Of a stretch of DNA of 17,765 bases, positions 1 through 7,394 are shown one piece after another (position 1 is the first letter of the stretch; the number at the start of each line of letters is the position of its first letter). Both the position numbers and the translations under genes were made by a program. Source of the stretch: Flavobacteriaceae bacterium (GTDB taxonomy: Bacteria > Bacteroidota > Bacteroidia > Flavobacteriales > Flavobacteriaceae); NCBI GenBank assembly GCA_023262245.1, contig JALRDC010000009.1, positions 1-17,765 on the forward strand. Direction: 5' to 3'. The notes beneath the pieces were generated by a model that worked only from the letters and a program-made list of their open reading frames with translations, had not been told where the DNA came from and did no database searches.

Positions 1-279
1 TTCAATGACTTTTTAATCAGCCTGAAGTTTAATTTGTTAGGAAGCTTATTACCACAAAGAAGTTACTTTTCGAAAAGTAAGAAAACAATGAATGTAATTT
101 CATTCACCTCTTGTGATTTTCTTGATGTTGGAGATTATTCTAGCATGCTAATTCCAATTCCGCTTGGACAAATCCACAGTTTTCGGGACAACATTAATCA
201 GATTGATTTTAAAAAATTATCTGATCAATTTAATGTTATAAAAAAGTTTATAATAAATAGTGAAGAGACTATTCCTTAA
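1..279 (+). CDS. 3' end of an unrecognised gene (5' truncated by window edge)
   Basis: The frame is open from base 1 to a TAA at 277-279, giving 92 residues of a protein whose start lies outside the window. The TTG at 34 is probably not the real start, because the frame continues upstream without a stop. The visible part is mixed alpha/beta in character, with a hydrophobic, Pro-rich stretch (SMLIPIPLGQIHSF) and a Lys/Phe-rich C-terminal helix ending EETIP. I recognise no family motif and see no membrane span. It lies on the same strand as the small frame at 305, 25 bases downstream. Function cannot be assigned from this fragment. Confidence 0.55.
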   Translation, partial: FNDFLISLKFNLLGSLLPQRSYFSKSKKTMNVISFTSCDFLDVGDYSSMLIPIPLGQIHSFRDNINQIDFKKLSDQFNVIKKFIINSEETIP

Positions 280-304
280 ATTGTAATTCATTTTCAAATA
301 AATC

Positions 305-421
305 ATGAAAAAAACAATCTTTTATCGGTTTATTATTGGAAGCATATCCATAATCATGCTCATGCCAAATTACTTGGTCAAGTTAAAACTGGGAAGACCA
401 TTTAAAAGACTTTTTAGCTAA
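305..421 (+). CDS. Possible small single-span membrane peptide (38 aa)
   Basis: The ATG at 305 opens a 38-codon frame ending in TAA at 419-421. The peptide starts MKKTIFYRF, continues with a hydrophobic segment of about 15 residues (IIGSISIIMLM, residues 10-20), and ends in a strongly basic tail (KLKLGRPFKRLF). That layout, a short basic N-terminus, one apolar helix and a basic C-terminus, is plausible for a small inner-membrane protein. The start is preceded by an AT-rich leader of the kind usual in Flavobacteriia. It converges on the transporter gene on the other strand, and the two stop codons overlap. No family is recognised. A chance frame of this length in AT-rich DNA is quite possible. 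Confidence 0.35.
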   Translation: MKKTIFYRFIIGSISIIMLMPNYLVKLKLGRPFKRLFS

Positions 422-1320
422 GCTACCTTTTCAGCTTTTCCCTTCTTAGAAACCAAATAAACCCCTACAAAAACCAAAAGGCAAGCTAGGATTTTGACAC
501 CATCTAGGATGTCATTTCCAGTAAGAACAGCATAAACAATAGTGATAAGGGGTTGGAGGTAAGTAAAGGCTCCTATAGTCGTAGCAGGAAGTGTTTTTAG
601 AGCGTAAACATTAAACATATACGTCAAAAAAGTGGTTCCTACAACCACAAAAGCCATTCTCCAAATCGCTTCAAAGGGAAGACTGGTCCACGCCACTTGG
701 CTAAACTCACTATAGGTTACAGGAAAGGTGTAAAAGACCCCAATTAAAAACATCCATTTCATAAGTGTGATGGTGCTGTATTTTTTAGTTAGTGGTTTTA
801 CAATGACCAGATAGGCTCCAAAACTTATTGAATTGACCAGCAACATAGTATTTCCCAAAGGAATATTTGGCGCGTTAAGAACCTGAGTAGTATTTCCGTA
901 GAGGATCAACAAGAGGGCACCGGTAAATCCAAGAAGGATCCCTAAAAACTTAAAAAGGGTAAGTCGCTCTTTTAAAAAGAAAGCAGACAAAATTAAAATG
1001 ATGATAGGCGTGAGTGTTACGATCACCCCACTATTGATAGGTGTTGAAAGTTGAAGGCCCTTAAAAAACATCAGCATATTGATGCACATTCCCAAAAATG
1101 CAGCAGCAGCAATTCTCAAATAGTCTCTTCTTTCAATGGTTTCCTTGGGAGAAAAAATACTCACTGTCCAAAATAATATACTCGCCCCAATAACTCTAAG
1201 CATTATAAACCCGAAAGGGGCTATATAATGCGGCATGACCACTTTTGCAATCGTATGATTCATGCCATAAATGGTGGTAGCACCAAAAGCTGCAAGTAAA
1301 GCAAGGACTCTACTGTTCAT
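418..1320 (-). CDS. EamA/DMT-family membrane transporter
   Basis: A 300-residue, very hydrophobic protein with about ten predicted transmembrane helices, arranged as two EamA repeats (roughly residues 8-140 and 153-293). This is the usual size and layout of the drug/metabolite transporter superfamily. Repeat hallmarks are visible: an N-terminal AFGATTIYGMNHTIAK segment, the LTPIIILILSAFFLKERLT end of repeat 1 with its conserved P and the E of KERL, and the TFLTYMFNVYALKTLPA and FTYLQPLITIVYAVLTG helices of repeat 2. The C-terminus is short and basic. Members export or import small metabolites, and the substrate cannot be read from sequence. Its ATG lies 11 bases inside the end of the upstream ArsC/Spx-like gene, so the two are probably translated together from one mRNA. 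Confidence 0.93.
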   Translation of the reverse strand: MNSRVLALLAAFGATTIYGMNHTIAKVVMPHYIAPFGFIMLRVIGASILFWTVSIFSPKETIERRDYLRIAAAAFLGMCINMLMFFKGLQLSTPINSGVIVTLTPIIILILSAFFLKERLTLFKFLGILLGFTGALLLILYGNTTQVLNAPNIPLGNTMLLVNSISFGAYLVIVKPLTKKYSTITLMKWMFLIGVFYTFPVTYSEFSQVAWTSLPFEAIWRMAFVVVGTTFLTYMFNVYALKTLPATTIGAFTYLQPLITIVYAVLTGNDILDGVKILACLLVFVGVYLVSKKGKAEKVA

Positions 1321-1666
1321 TTAAAAAAGCTTTAGCATCGGCTATGGTTTGAGCCCCATTTCCAATAAAAATACGATCGTCAAAGACTACTATTGGACGC
1401 TTGAGAAAGGTGTAATGTTCAAGCAACAGATTTTTAAAGTCTTCTTCTTGTAGGTTTTTATCTTTTAAATTACGTTGTTTATACAATTGCGCTCGTTTAT
1501 TGATCAGTTGTTCGTAGCTGCCTACGCGTTGGTGTAAGGCCTCAATTTGAGTTGTTGTTAAAGGGCTTTTTTTTATATCCACTTGCATTATAGAATCGTT
1601 TAAAGGAAGTTCTTTGGCGATGCGTTTACAGGTGTCACAACTGCTTAGATAATAAAATAGGCGCAT
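1310..1666 (-). CDS. ArsC/Spx-family thioredoxin-fold protein (arsenate reductase-like)
   Basis: A 118-residue protein, the normal length of the ArsC/Spx/YffB family. It begins with a beta strand followed by a CxxC motif (C10-D-T-C13), and has the family's late Arg-Pro before a strand and Gly (R90-P91 IVVFDDRIFIGN). I chose the ATG at 1664-1666 because MRLFYYLSSC is the canonical N-terminus; the frame runs further upstream, but those residues are basic, low-complexity and unlike the family, and they reach into the divergent gene. Cytoplasmic. Glutathione- or thioredoxin-linked arsenate reduction is the named activity of some members, but many in Bacteroidota are uncharacterised, and no arsenic genes (arsR, arsB) are nearby. 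It is transcribed ahead of, and overlaps by 11 bases, the DMT transporter gene. Confidence 0.85.
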   Translation of the reverse strand: MRLFYYLSSCDTCKRIAKELPLNDSIMQVDIKKSPLTTTQIEALHQRVGSYEQLINKRAQLYKQRNLKDKNLQEEDFKNLLLEHYTFLKRPIVVFDDRIFIGNGAQTIADAKAFLNEQ

Positions 1667-1685
1667 AGATGTTTCTTTAGGATTA

Positions 1686-1716
1686 CAAATAAAAATCATT
1701 TTTATTGAATAACAGA
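1686..1716 (-). promoter_or_regulatory. Candidate Bacteroidota-type promoter for the ArsC-like/transporter pair
   Basis: On the minus strand TCTG (complement of 1713-1716) is followed after exactly 19 bases by TTTATTTG (complement of 1686-1693). The Bacteroidota sigma-ABfr consensus is TTTG, about 19 bases, then TAnnTTTG, so the -33 box matches 3 of 4 bases and the -7 box all but one defined base. Initiation would fall about 13 bases before the ATG at 1666. The match is by eye only, and AT-rich DNA gives many such matches. Confidence 0.3.
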
Positions 1717-1765
1717 GGTTTTGCTTAAAATCAAATACCTTTACAACGGTAACAATTTTGATTGC

Positions 1766-2917
1766 ATGAAAGACAGACTCCATTTTAACAGCAAAACAAT
1801 TCACGGAGGCCAGACACCAGACAAAGCTTATGGTGCGGTGATGCCTCCCATCTATCAAACTTCTACCTATGCTCAATCAACACCAGGAGGTCATCAAGGT
1901 TTTGAATACAGTAGAACACACAATCCTACCCGACAAGCATTGGAAAAATCGTTTGCTAGTATTGAAGAAGGAACTCACGGTTTTGCTTTTGGTTCGGGAC
2001 TGGCTGCAATGGATGCAGTATTAAAATTACTTCAGCCCGGGGACGAAATTATTTCTACCGATGATTTGTACGGAGGCTCTTATCGGTTGTTTACTAAAAT
2101 TTTTGAAGATTTTGGTTTGAAGTTTCATTTTGTTCCGATGCATGCTACCAAACATATTGAAGCAGCTTTAAATGAAAAGACGAAGTTAATTTGGTTAGAG
2201 ACCCCCACCAACCCGATGATGAATATCATCGATATAAAAGCGGTGGTAGATTTAGTAAAAGACAAAAATATTTGGGTTGCTGTTGACAATACCTTTGCTT
2301 CTTCATACATCCAACAACCCCTAAGCCTTGGTGCCGACATTGTGATGCATTCCGCTACAAAATACTTGGCAGGACATTCAGACGTAGTTTTGGGTGCTTT
2401 AGTAGTTAAAGATGATGCTTTGGCAGAGCGAATAGGATTCATACAAAATGCAAGCGGTGCCATTTGTGGACCAATGGACAGTTTCTTAACCCTTAGAGGC
2501 ATCAAAACACTTCATGTAAGAATGCAGCGTCATTGTGAAAACGCAGCAACCATTGCTCGGTATTTAAAAGAAAACCCTAAGATCGATAAAGTTTACTGGC
2601 CAGGATTCGAAGACCATCCCAATCACGATATTGCAAAAACTCAAATGAAAGATTTTGGAGGAATGCTTTCTTTTGTTACCAAAGGTGCAGATTATCAAGC
2701 AGCAATTAAAATAGTAGAGCGGCTCAAACTATTTACCCTTGCAGAATCCCTTGGCGGTGTAGAAAGCTTGGCAGGACATCCTGCAAGCATGACCCATGCC
2801 TCTATTCCCAAAGAACTTAGAGAAAAAAGTGGTGTTGTGGATGCCCTAATACGTTTAAGTGTAGGTATCGAAGATGTCCGGGATTTAATTGCAGACCTGG
2901 AGCAAGCCATAGGTTAA
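1766..2917 (+). CDS. metB: Cystathionine gamma-synthase/gamma-lyase family PLP enzyme
   Basis: A 383-residue member of the Cys/Met-metabolism PLP enzymes (transsulfuration family), full length. Visible elements: the Y48-S-R50 active-site loop, the GSGLAAM phosphate-binding loop near residue 78, D174 (VAVDNTF) that contacts the pyridine nitrogen, the Schiff-base K199 in SATKYLAGHSD, and the C-terminal ESLGGVESLAGHPASMTH and R-LSVGIED motifs. It makes or cleaves cystathionine in cysteine/methionine metabolism in the cytoplasm. Synthase, lyase and O-acetylhomoserine sulfhydrylase are hard to separate by eye, so the symbol is tentative. The start is the ATG at 1766 (MKDRLHFNSK), not the upstream TTG at 1721, whose extra residues are not family-like. 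A -7-like TACCTTTA at 1736-1743 could serve it, but I found no matching -33 box. lpxH follows 11 bases later. Confidence 0.9.
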   Translation: MKDRLHFNSKTIHGGQTPDKAYGAVMPPIYQTSTYAQSTPGGHQGFEYSRTHNPTRQALEKSFASIEEGTHGFAFGSGLAAMDAVLKLLQPGDEIISTDDLYGGSYRLFTKIFEDFGLKFHFVPMHATKHIEAALNEKTKLIWLETPTNPMMNIIDIKAVVDLVKDKNIWVAVDNTFASSYIQQPLSLGADIVMHSATKYLAGHSDVVLGALVVKDDALAERIGFIQNASGAICGPMDSFLTLRGIKTLHVRMQRHCENAATIARYLKENPKIDKVYWPGFEDHPNHDIAKTQMKDFGGMLSFVTKGADYQAAIKIVERLKLFTLAESLGGVESLAGHPASMTHASIPKELREKSGVVDALIRLSVGIEDVRDLIADLEQAIG

Positions 2918-2928
2918 TTTCTTTATTT

Positions 2929-3690
2929 ATGAACCTCCCAAAGAATAAAAAAATTTATTTTGCTTCAGACCAACACTTTGGTGCGCCAACTCCTAATTTG
3001 AGCAAAGAGCGGGAACAAATATTTTTAAAGTGGTTAGAGAAAATAGAACAGGACGCAGCCGCCTTATTCTTACTGGGGGATCTTTTTGATTTTTGGTTTG
3101 AATACAAAACGGTGGTTCCAAAAGGGTTTGTAAGGATATTAGGAAAATTAGCTTCCCTGGTAGATCAGGGAATCCCCGTTCATTATTTTGTTGGAAACCA
3201 CGATTTATGGATGAAAGACTATTTCCAAAAGGAATTAAATATTCCCGTTTATTTCAAACCGCAAGAGTTTACTTTTAATAACACCACTTTTTTTATAGGA
3301 CATGGTGATGGTTTAGGGCCAAATGATCTGGGCTATAAAAGGATGAAAAAACTATTTACAAATCCTGTTGCAAAATGGTTATTCAAAGCAATTCACCCAG
3401 ATATAGGAATGCGTTTGGGACATTATTTGTCTGTAAAAAACAAAATTATCTCTGGAGATGAAGACGCTGTGTTTTTAGGAGAAGAAAACGAATGGCTTGC
3501 CTTATATGCCAAACGAAAACTCAAAGAAAAGCATCGAGATTATTTTATCTTTGGACATCGTCATATACCTATGCAAATCGAATTAAATCAGGATTCCAAA
3601 TACATTAATTTAGGAGATTGGATTTCAAATTATACCTATGCTGAGTTTGATGGAGACCACTTAGAACTCAAAAAATGGGAAGTTAGTTGA
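2929..3690 (+). CDS. lpxH: UDP-2,3-diacylglucosamine diphosphatase (LpxH)
   Basis: A 253-residue calcineurin-like metallophosphoesterase with all five metal-binding blocks in order: SDQH (D14, H16), GDLFD (D51, D54), GNHD (N90, H91), GHGDG (H125) and GHRH (H210, H212). The DLFDFWFEY segment and the insertion with NPVAKWLFKAIHPDIGMRLGH are characteristic of the LpxH group in Bacteroidota. It hydrolyses UDP-2,3-diacyl-glucosamine to 2,3-diacyl-glucosamine-1-phosphate (lipid X) and UMP at the inner face of the cytoplasmic membrane, an essential lipid A step. The start ATG is 11 bases after the preceding PLP-enzyme stop, and hflX starts one base after its own stop, so co-transcription is very likely. 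Confidence 0.93.
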   Translation: MNLPKNKKIYFASDQHFGAPTPNLSKEREQIFLKWLEKIEQDAAALFLLGDLFDFWFEYKTVVPKGFVRILGKLASLVDQGIPVHYFVGNHDLWMKDYFQKELNIPVYFKPQEFTFNNTTFFIGHGDGLGPNDLGYKRMKKLFTNPVAKWLFKAIHPDIGMRLGHYLSVKNKIISGDEDAVFLGEENEWLALYAKRKLKEKHRDYFIFGHRHIPMQIELNQDSKYINLGDWISNYTYAEFDGDHLELKKWEVS

Positions 3691-3691
3691 C

Positions 3692-4903
3692 ATGATTGAA
3701 GAGAAATCACTTAGCCTCGAAAATACAGTACTCGTTGGGGTAATCAATTCCCGACAGGATGAAAATCAATCAAAGGAGTACATGGATGAATTAGAATTTT
3801 TAACCTACACCGCTGGGGGAAAAGTATTAAAAAGGTTTACTCAAAAAATAGATCCGCCAAATCCCAAAACATTTATCGGTTCAGGGAAAATGATGGAGGT
3901 CATGGAATTTGTCAAACAGAATGATATTTCTTCGGTCATCTTTGATGACGAACTCACACCCGCCCAACAAGGTAATATTGAAAAACTGTTGAAAGTAAAA
4001 ATCCTAGACCGTACAGGTCTTATTCTTGATATTTTTGCTCAAAGAGCCCAAACCAGTTATGCGCGTACTCAAGTTGAATTAGCACAATACCAATACTTGC
4101 TTCCAAGACTCAAAGGACTTTGGACACACCTGGAGAGACAAAAAGGAGGAATCGGGATGCGTGGACCAGGGGAAACTGAAATAGAAACCGATAGAAGGAT
4201 TGTGCGTGACAAGATATCCTTACTAAAAAAGAAACTGGTTACGATTGATAAGCAAATGGCTACTCAAAGAGGAAATCGAGGTGCCTTGGTTCGGGTGGCG
4301 CTTGTAGGATATACTAATGTAGGTAAATCCACACTGATGAATGTCATTGCTAAAAGTGATGTTTTTGCTGAAAACAAATTGTTTGCCACTCTTGATACTA
4401 CCGTGAGAAAAGTAGTGATCGGAAACCTCCCTTTTTTATTGAGTGATACCGTTGGATTCATCCGTAAATTACCTACCCAATTAGTCGAATCGTTTAAGAG
4501 TACTTTGGATGAGGTTCAAGAAGCCGATTTACTTCTTCATGTTGTTGATATCTCCCATCCGAATTTTGAAGAACATATAGAATCGGTCAATCAAGTTTTA
4601 AAAGACATCAACAGTTTAGACAAACCTACCTATATGGTATTTAACAAAATTGATGCCTATGAAGCAAAACCCTGGGATGAGACTGAACTGATAGAACAAC
4701 GTAGTAAAAAACACTTCAGTTTACAAGAATGGGAACAAACGTGGATGCATCAAATGAACGGTCAAGCACTATTTATTTCCGCAATTAACAAGGGGAATAT
4801 TAATGAATTTAGAACGCGGGTCTATGACGAAGTCCGAAAAATTCATGTTACACGCTTTCCCTATAATCATTTCTTATATCCTGAAGTTTTAGAAGAACAA
4901 TAA
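3692..4903 (+). CDS. hflX: Ribosome-associated GTPase HflX
   Basis: A 403-residue protein with the standard HflX layout. The N-terminal nucleotide-binding domain (about 10-110) contains the family signature around FIGSGKMMEV and ILDRTGLILDIFAQRA. It is followed by a coiled-coil linker with the Gly-rich KGGIGMRGPGETEIETDRR loop, then the G domain: G1 GYTNVGKS (206-213), G3 DTVGFIRKLP (252-261), G4 NKID (318-321) and an SA-containing G5. HflX binds the 50S subunit and splits stalled or stressed ribosomes. The start ATG sits one base after the lpxH stop, suggesting coupled translation. The gene ends only 3 bases before the stop codon of the convergent nuclease gene, with no visible terminator between. 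Confidence 0.96.
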   Translation: MIEEKSLSLENTVLVGVINSRQDENQSKEYMDELEFLTYTAGGKVLKRFTQKIDPPNPKTFIGSGKMMEVMEFVKQNDISSVIFDDELTPAQQGNIEKLLKVKILDRTGLILDIFAQRAQTSYARTQVELAQYQYLLPRLKGLWTHLERQKGGIGMRGPGETEIETDRRIVRDKISLLKKKLVTIDKQMATQRGNRGALVRVALVGYTNVGKSTLMNVIAKSDVFAENKLFATLDTTVRKVVIGNLPFLLSDTVGFIRKLPTQLVESFKSTLDEVQEADLLLHVVDISHPNFEEHIESVNQVLKDINSLDKPTYMVFNKIDAYEAKPWDETELIEQRSKKHFSLQEWEQTWMHQMNGQALFISAINKGNINEFRTRVYDEVRKIHVTRFPYNHFLYPEVLEEQ

Positions 4904-4906
4904 TTT

Positions 4907-5929
4907 TTAGTTTTCTGAATTACTTTTCAAAAGGATATAAACCGGGAAATGATCAGAAAAACCATAAAGTTTGGATCCTAAAATTCGGGTTCTATAAGGA
5001 TAGCCCTTGTATTTTCCATCTGGGGTTTTAAGATAAGAGGGGTTAAAAACAGCTGTTTTTACCATTGAAATTGCTTCCTTATTCAAGAAGTCTTGATCCA
5101 CCAGTATTTGATCAAATAGATGCCATCGATCTCGATAAGCCAAACTCCCAACCCCTTTTTTAAAAAATGCTTCCATGGGATTGAAGAGGGGCTTAAATGA
5201 CATTGTGTAAGAATTTTCTTTAGTCAAAAGACTTAAACTCTTATTATTAGGATTATCATTAAAGTCGCCCATACTAATGATGTATTTTTTGGGGTCTAAT
5301 TTTTGAAGGGAATCAATGATCCTTTGTTGTAAACGTGCAGCAGCAAGACGGGAGGCCTCACTTTTCCTTTGCCCCCCTCTTCTTGAAGGCCAATGATTTA
5401 CAAGTAGCGCCAAAGCATGATTTTCCCAATATCCTGTAATCACCAATTGATCCCTAGTAGTGCGTTTATGTTGCGTTTTGGAATCTACTAAATTTAGAGT
5501 GTATTTTTTGACATGATCAATAAAAAAGAAATCTTTTCTGTAAAGTAAGCCTAGGTCTATTCCTCTATAATCAGGAGATTCAAAGTGAATAATTTCATAA
5601 TCATAAAAACGAAGTTTAGGATGTACTGCTATTCGTTTTATAAGGTTTTGATTTTCTATTTCTGCAAGACCAATGAGAAGAGGAGGTTTTTTGGTTTCTG
5701 TAAGTCCAATATTAGAAAGGACATGAGCGATCTTATCAATTTTTTGATTGAGTATTTCAGGAGTCCAGTGATGTTGACCCATAGGGGTATAATCATCATC
5801 AAAAGTTTTAGGGTCATCTAGAGTGTCAAATAAATTTTCAACATTGTAAAAGGCAATAGTTTGAATTTTCTGACAGTGAGTCTTTGAAAATAGAATCGTG
5901 GAGACGCAAAAGATTAGAACAAGTCGCAT
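4907..5929 (-). CDS. Exported endonuclease/exonuclease/phosphatase (EEP) family protein
   Basis: A 340-residue protein with a Sec-type signal peptide (MRLVLIFCVSTILFSKTHC, then QK) and one EEP domain spanning the rest. Catalytic landmarks of the DNase I-like fold are present: N29/E31 in FYNVENLFD, E90/E92 in GLAEIEN, Y121-RGID125, H179 in NHWPSRRGG, D222/N224 in MGDFND and D326-H327 in FSDHFP. The preserved active site predicts an Mg-dependent phosphodiesterase or nuclease acting outside the cytoplasm; the substrate is unproven. The start is the ATG at 5929, because it gives a clean signal peptide; longer versions reach into the divergent receptor gene. It is divergent, 58 bases away, from a TonB receptor followed by an OB-fold lipoprotein, suggesting a shared job. 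Confidence 0.9.
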   Translation of the reverse strand: MRLVLIFCVSTILFSKTHCQKIQTIAFYNVENLFDTLDDPKTFDDDYTPMGQHHWTPEILNQKIDKIAHVLSNIGLTETKKPPLLIGLAEIENQNLIKRIAVHPKLRFYDYEIIHFESPDYRGIDLGLLYRKDFFFIDHVKKYTLNLVDSKTQHKRTTRDQLVITGYWENHALALLVNHWPSRRGGQRKSEASRLAAARLQQRIIDSLQKLDPKKYIISMGDFNDNPNNKSLSLLTKENSYTMSFKPLFNPMEAFFKKGVGSLAYRDRWHLFDQILVDQDFLNKEAISMVKTAVFNPSYLKTPDGKYKGYPYRTRILGSKLYGFSDHFPVYILLKSNSEN

Positions 5930-5945
5930 TGGGGGAATATTTAAG

Positions 5946-5978
5946 CAAAAAATAATAATTTTATAAGACCTCCCCAAA
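5946..5978 (-). promoter_or_regulatory. Candidate promoter of the EEP nuclease gene
   Basis: On the minus strand TTTG (complement of 5975-5978) is followed after 20 bases by TATTTTTTG (complement of 5946-5954). This resembles the Bacteroidota TTTG/TAnnTTTG pattern with one extra T in the -7 box. Initiation would fall roughly 10 bases before the ATG at 5929. It lies in the 58-base gap between divergent genes, so any bound regulator could affect both. Confidence 0.25.
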
Positions 5979-5987
5979 TTGGTTCTC

Positions 5988-7325
5988 ATGAGAAAATATT
6001 GTTCTGTATTCGCTGTCTTTTTTGTCGGTTTTCTTTGGGCGCAACAAGTTGAAATTAAAGGAAGATTTATAAATGATCTTGATGAACCTATACAAGGCTG
6101 CAAGGTTCAACTTTTAGGAGCTGATGTAGAAGACATTACAGATAGTAATGGTTTTTTCTCACTTTTAATTGGAGGTGAGTTTGCAGAAGGCGTTTTATTT
6201 GTAAGAACAAAATACGGTACCGAAAGAGAGATTCCTATTACAAGAACTTCAACAGAAAGCATTGATCTAGGGAATTGGATCATCATAGAAGCGTACAAAT
6301 CTGAAATCGTTGATGACCCTTCAGAATGGGAGGCTTATCTGGATGAAGACAGAGGTTTTGATCGAGCTCAAATCGGGAGTGTGTTGCAGTCTCAAAGAGA
6401 CCTTTTTTTAAATACGGTAGCCTTTCAATTCAGTCCTAGTTTTTACAGACTCAGGGGCTTAGACAATGCCCATCAAGAGGTACGTCTCAATGGTTTGGTC
6501 ATGCGGTCTTCATTTAGTGGAACTCCTCAATGGAGTCAATGGGGAGGGTTAAATGATTTTACCAACCGAGGGCAACAATTTTTTGATGGCCCTACGGCAT
6601 CTAATAGAGGTTTTGGAGGGTTTTTATCGACTACTCAAATAGACCTTAGGCCTTCACTTTTTCGTGAAGGAATTAAAATTTCTCAAGCATTTTCCAATAG
6701 TTCCTATCGGTATCGAACCATGTTTTCTTCCGTTAGAAATTATCAAGCAAAAGGGTGGAGTTTGGGTTTAATGACTTCTAGGAGATGGGGAGCACGGGGG
6801 TACATTGAAGGTACTTCATATGATGCTTGGTCTTCAGCCGTATTAATAGAAAAAATTTGGAATTCCAAAAATCAATCTTGGTTAACAGCCCTTTATACAC
6901 CGAATAAAAGAGGTAAAAGTGCCCCTCTAACGCAAGAAGTTTTTGATTTAAAAGGCGGGCAATACAACCCGTATTGGGGAGAAAAGCAGGGAAAACAGAC
7001 CAACAGCAGGGCGAGTCAAACCCAGACACCAATTCTCATTATAAATCACCGTTGGGAGAAAAATGAGAATCACTTTTGGCAATTCAACGGAGGAATGATT
7101 TTGGGAAAAATAGCTACTAGTAGAATTTCGTATAATGGTCATGAGCCTAACGAAGGCTATTTGCAGGGAGGAGGCAGCAATCCAGACCCTGTTTATTATC
7201 AAAATTTGCCTAGCTATGCCCTTCGAGATGAAGAGCGAAAAGATTTTAGTAGCGCATATCTTTTACAACAACATTTACTTAAAGAGGGACAATTAGACTG
7301 GGATTCATTTTACCTGGCAAATTAA
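5988..7325 (+). CDS. TonB-dependent receptor, N-terminal part up to the internal stop
   Basis: This 445-residue piece is what ribosomes would make if the TAA at 7323-7325 is real. It holds the signal peptide, the carboxypeptidase-regulatory-like domain, the whole plug and only the first strands of the barrel. It could not form a complete pore and would probably be degraded in the periplasm. Conserved plug features are intact, including RLRGLDNAHQEVRLNGL and the GFGGFLSTTQIDLRPS segment. Confidence 0.6.
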   Translation: MRKYCSVFAVFFVGFLWAQQVEIKGRFINDLDEPIQGCKVQLLGADVEDITDSNGFFSLLIGGEFAEGVLFVRTKYGTEREIPITRTSTESIDLGNWIIIEAYKSEIVDDPSEWEAYLDEDRGFDRAQIGSVLQSQRDLFLNTVAFQFSPSFYRLRGLDNAHQEVRLNGLVMRSSFSGTPQWSQWGGLNDFTNRGQQFFDGPTASNRGFGGFLSTTQIDLRPSLFREGIKISQAFSNSSYRYRTMFSSVRNYQAKGWSLGLMTSRRWGARGYIEGTSYDAWSSAVLIEKIWNSKNQSWLTALYTPNKRGKSAPLTQEVFDLKGGQYNPYWGEKQGKQTNSRASQTQTPILIINHRWEKNENHFWQFNGGMILGKIATSRISYNGHEPNEGYLQGGGSNPDPVYYQNLPSYALRDEERKDFSSAYLLQQHLLKEGQLDWDSFYLAN

Positions 7326-7394
7326 ACGACTACTGGATTTGGTATTTACAGTTTATATGAAGATGTTCAAAAGGTTAATCAATTTCAGCTAGGC

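Noticed and set aside
415..425. TAGCT-A-AGCTA palindrome over the convergent stop codons
   Set aside because: A one-base loop cannot form a stable hairpin and no U-tract follows, so it is not a terminator.
1721..1765. Upstream TTG start for the PLP enzyme
   Set aside because: The extra 15 residues are not family-like, and this stretch is better read as leader and promoter sequence.
1667..1876. Upstream extension of the ArsC-like frame on the minus strand
   Set aside because: The added 70 residues are unlike the family and overlap the coding region of the divergent PLP enzyme; MRLFYYLSSC at 1666 is the natural start.
2125..2505. Antisense open frame of 126 codons within the PLP-enzyme gene
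   Set aside because: It shadows a strongly conserved gene and has no motif or start context. The other long antisense frames, for example 13004-13357 and 5585-5821, were dismissed for the same reason.
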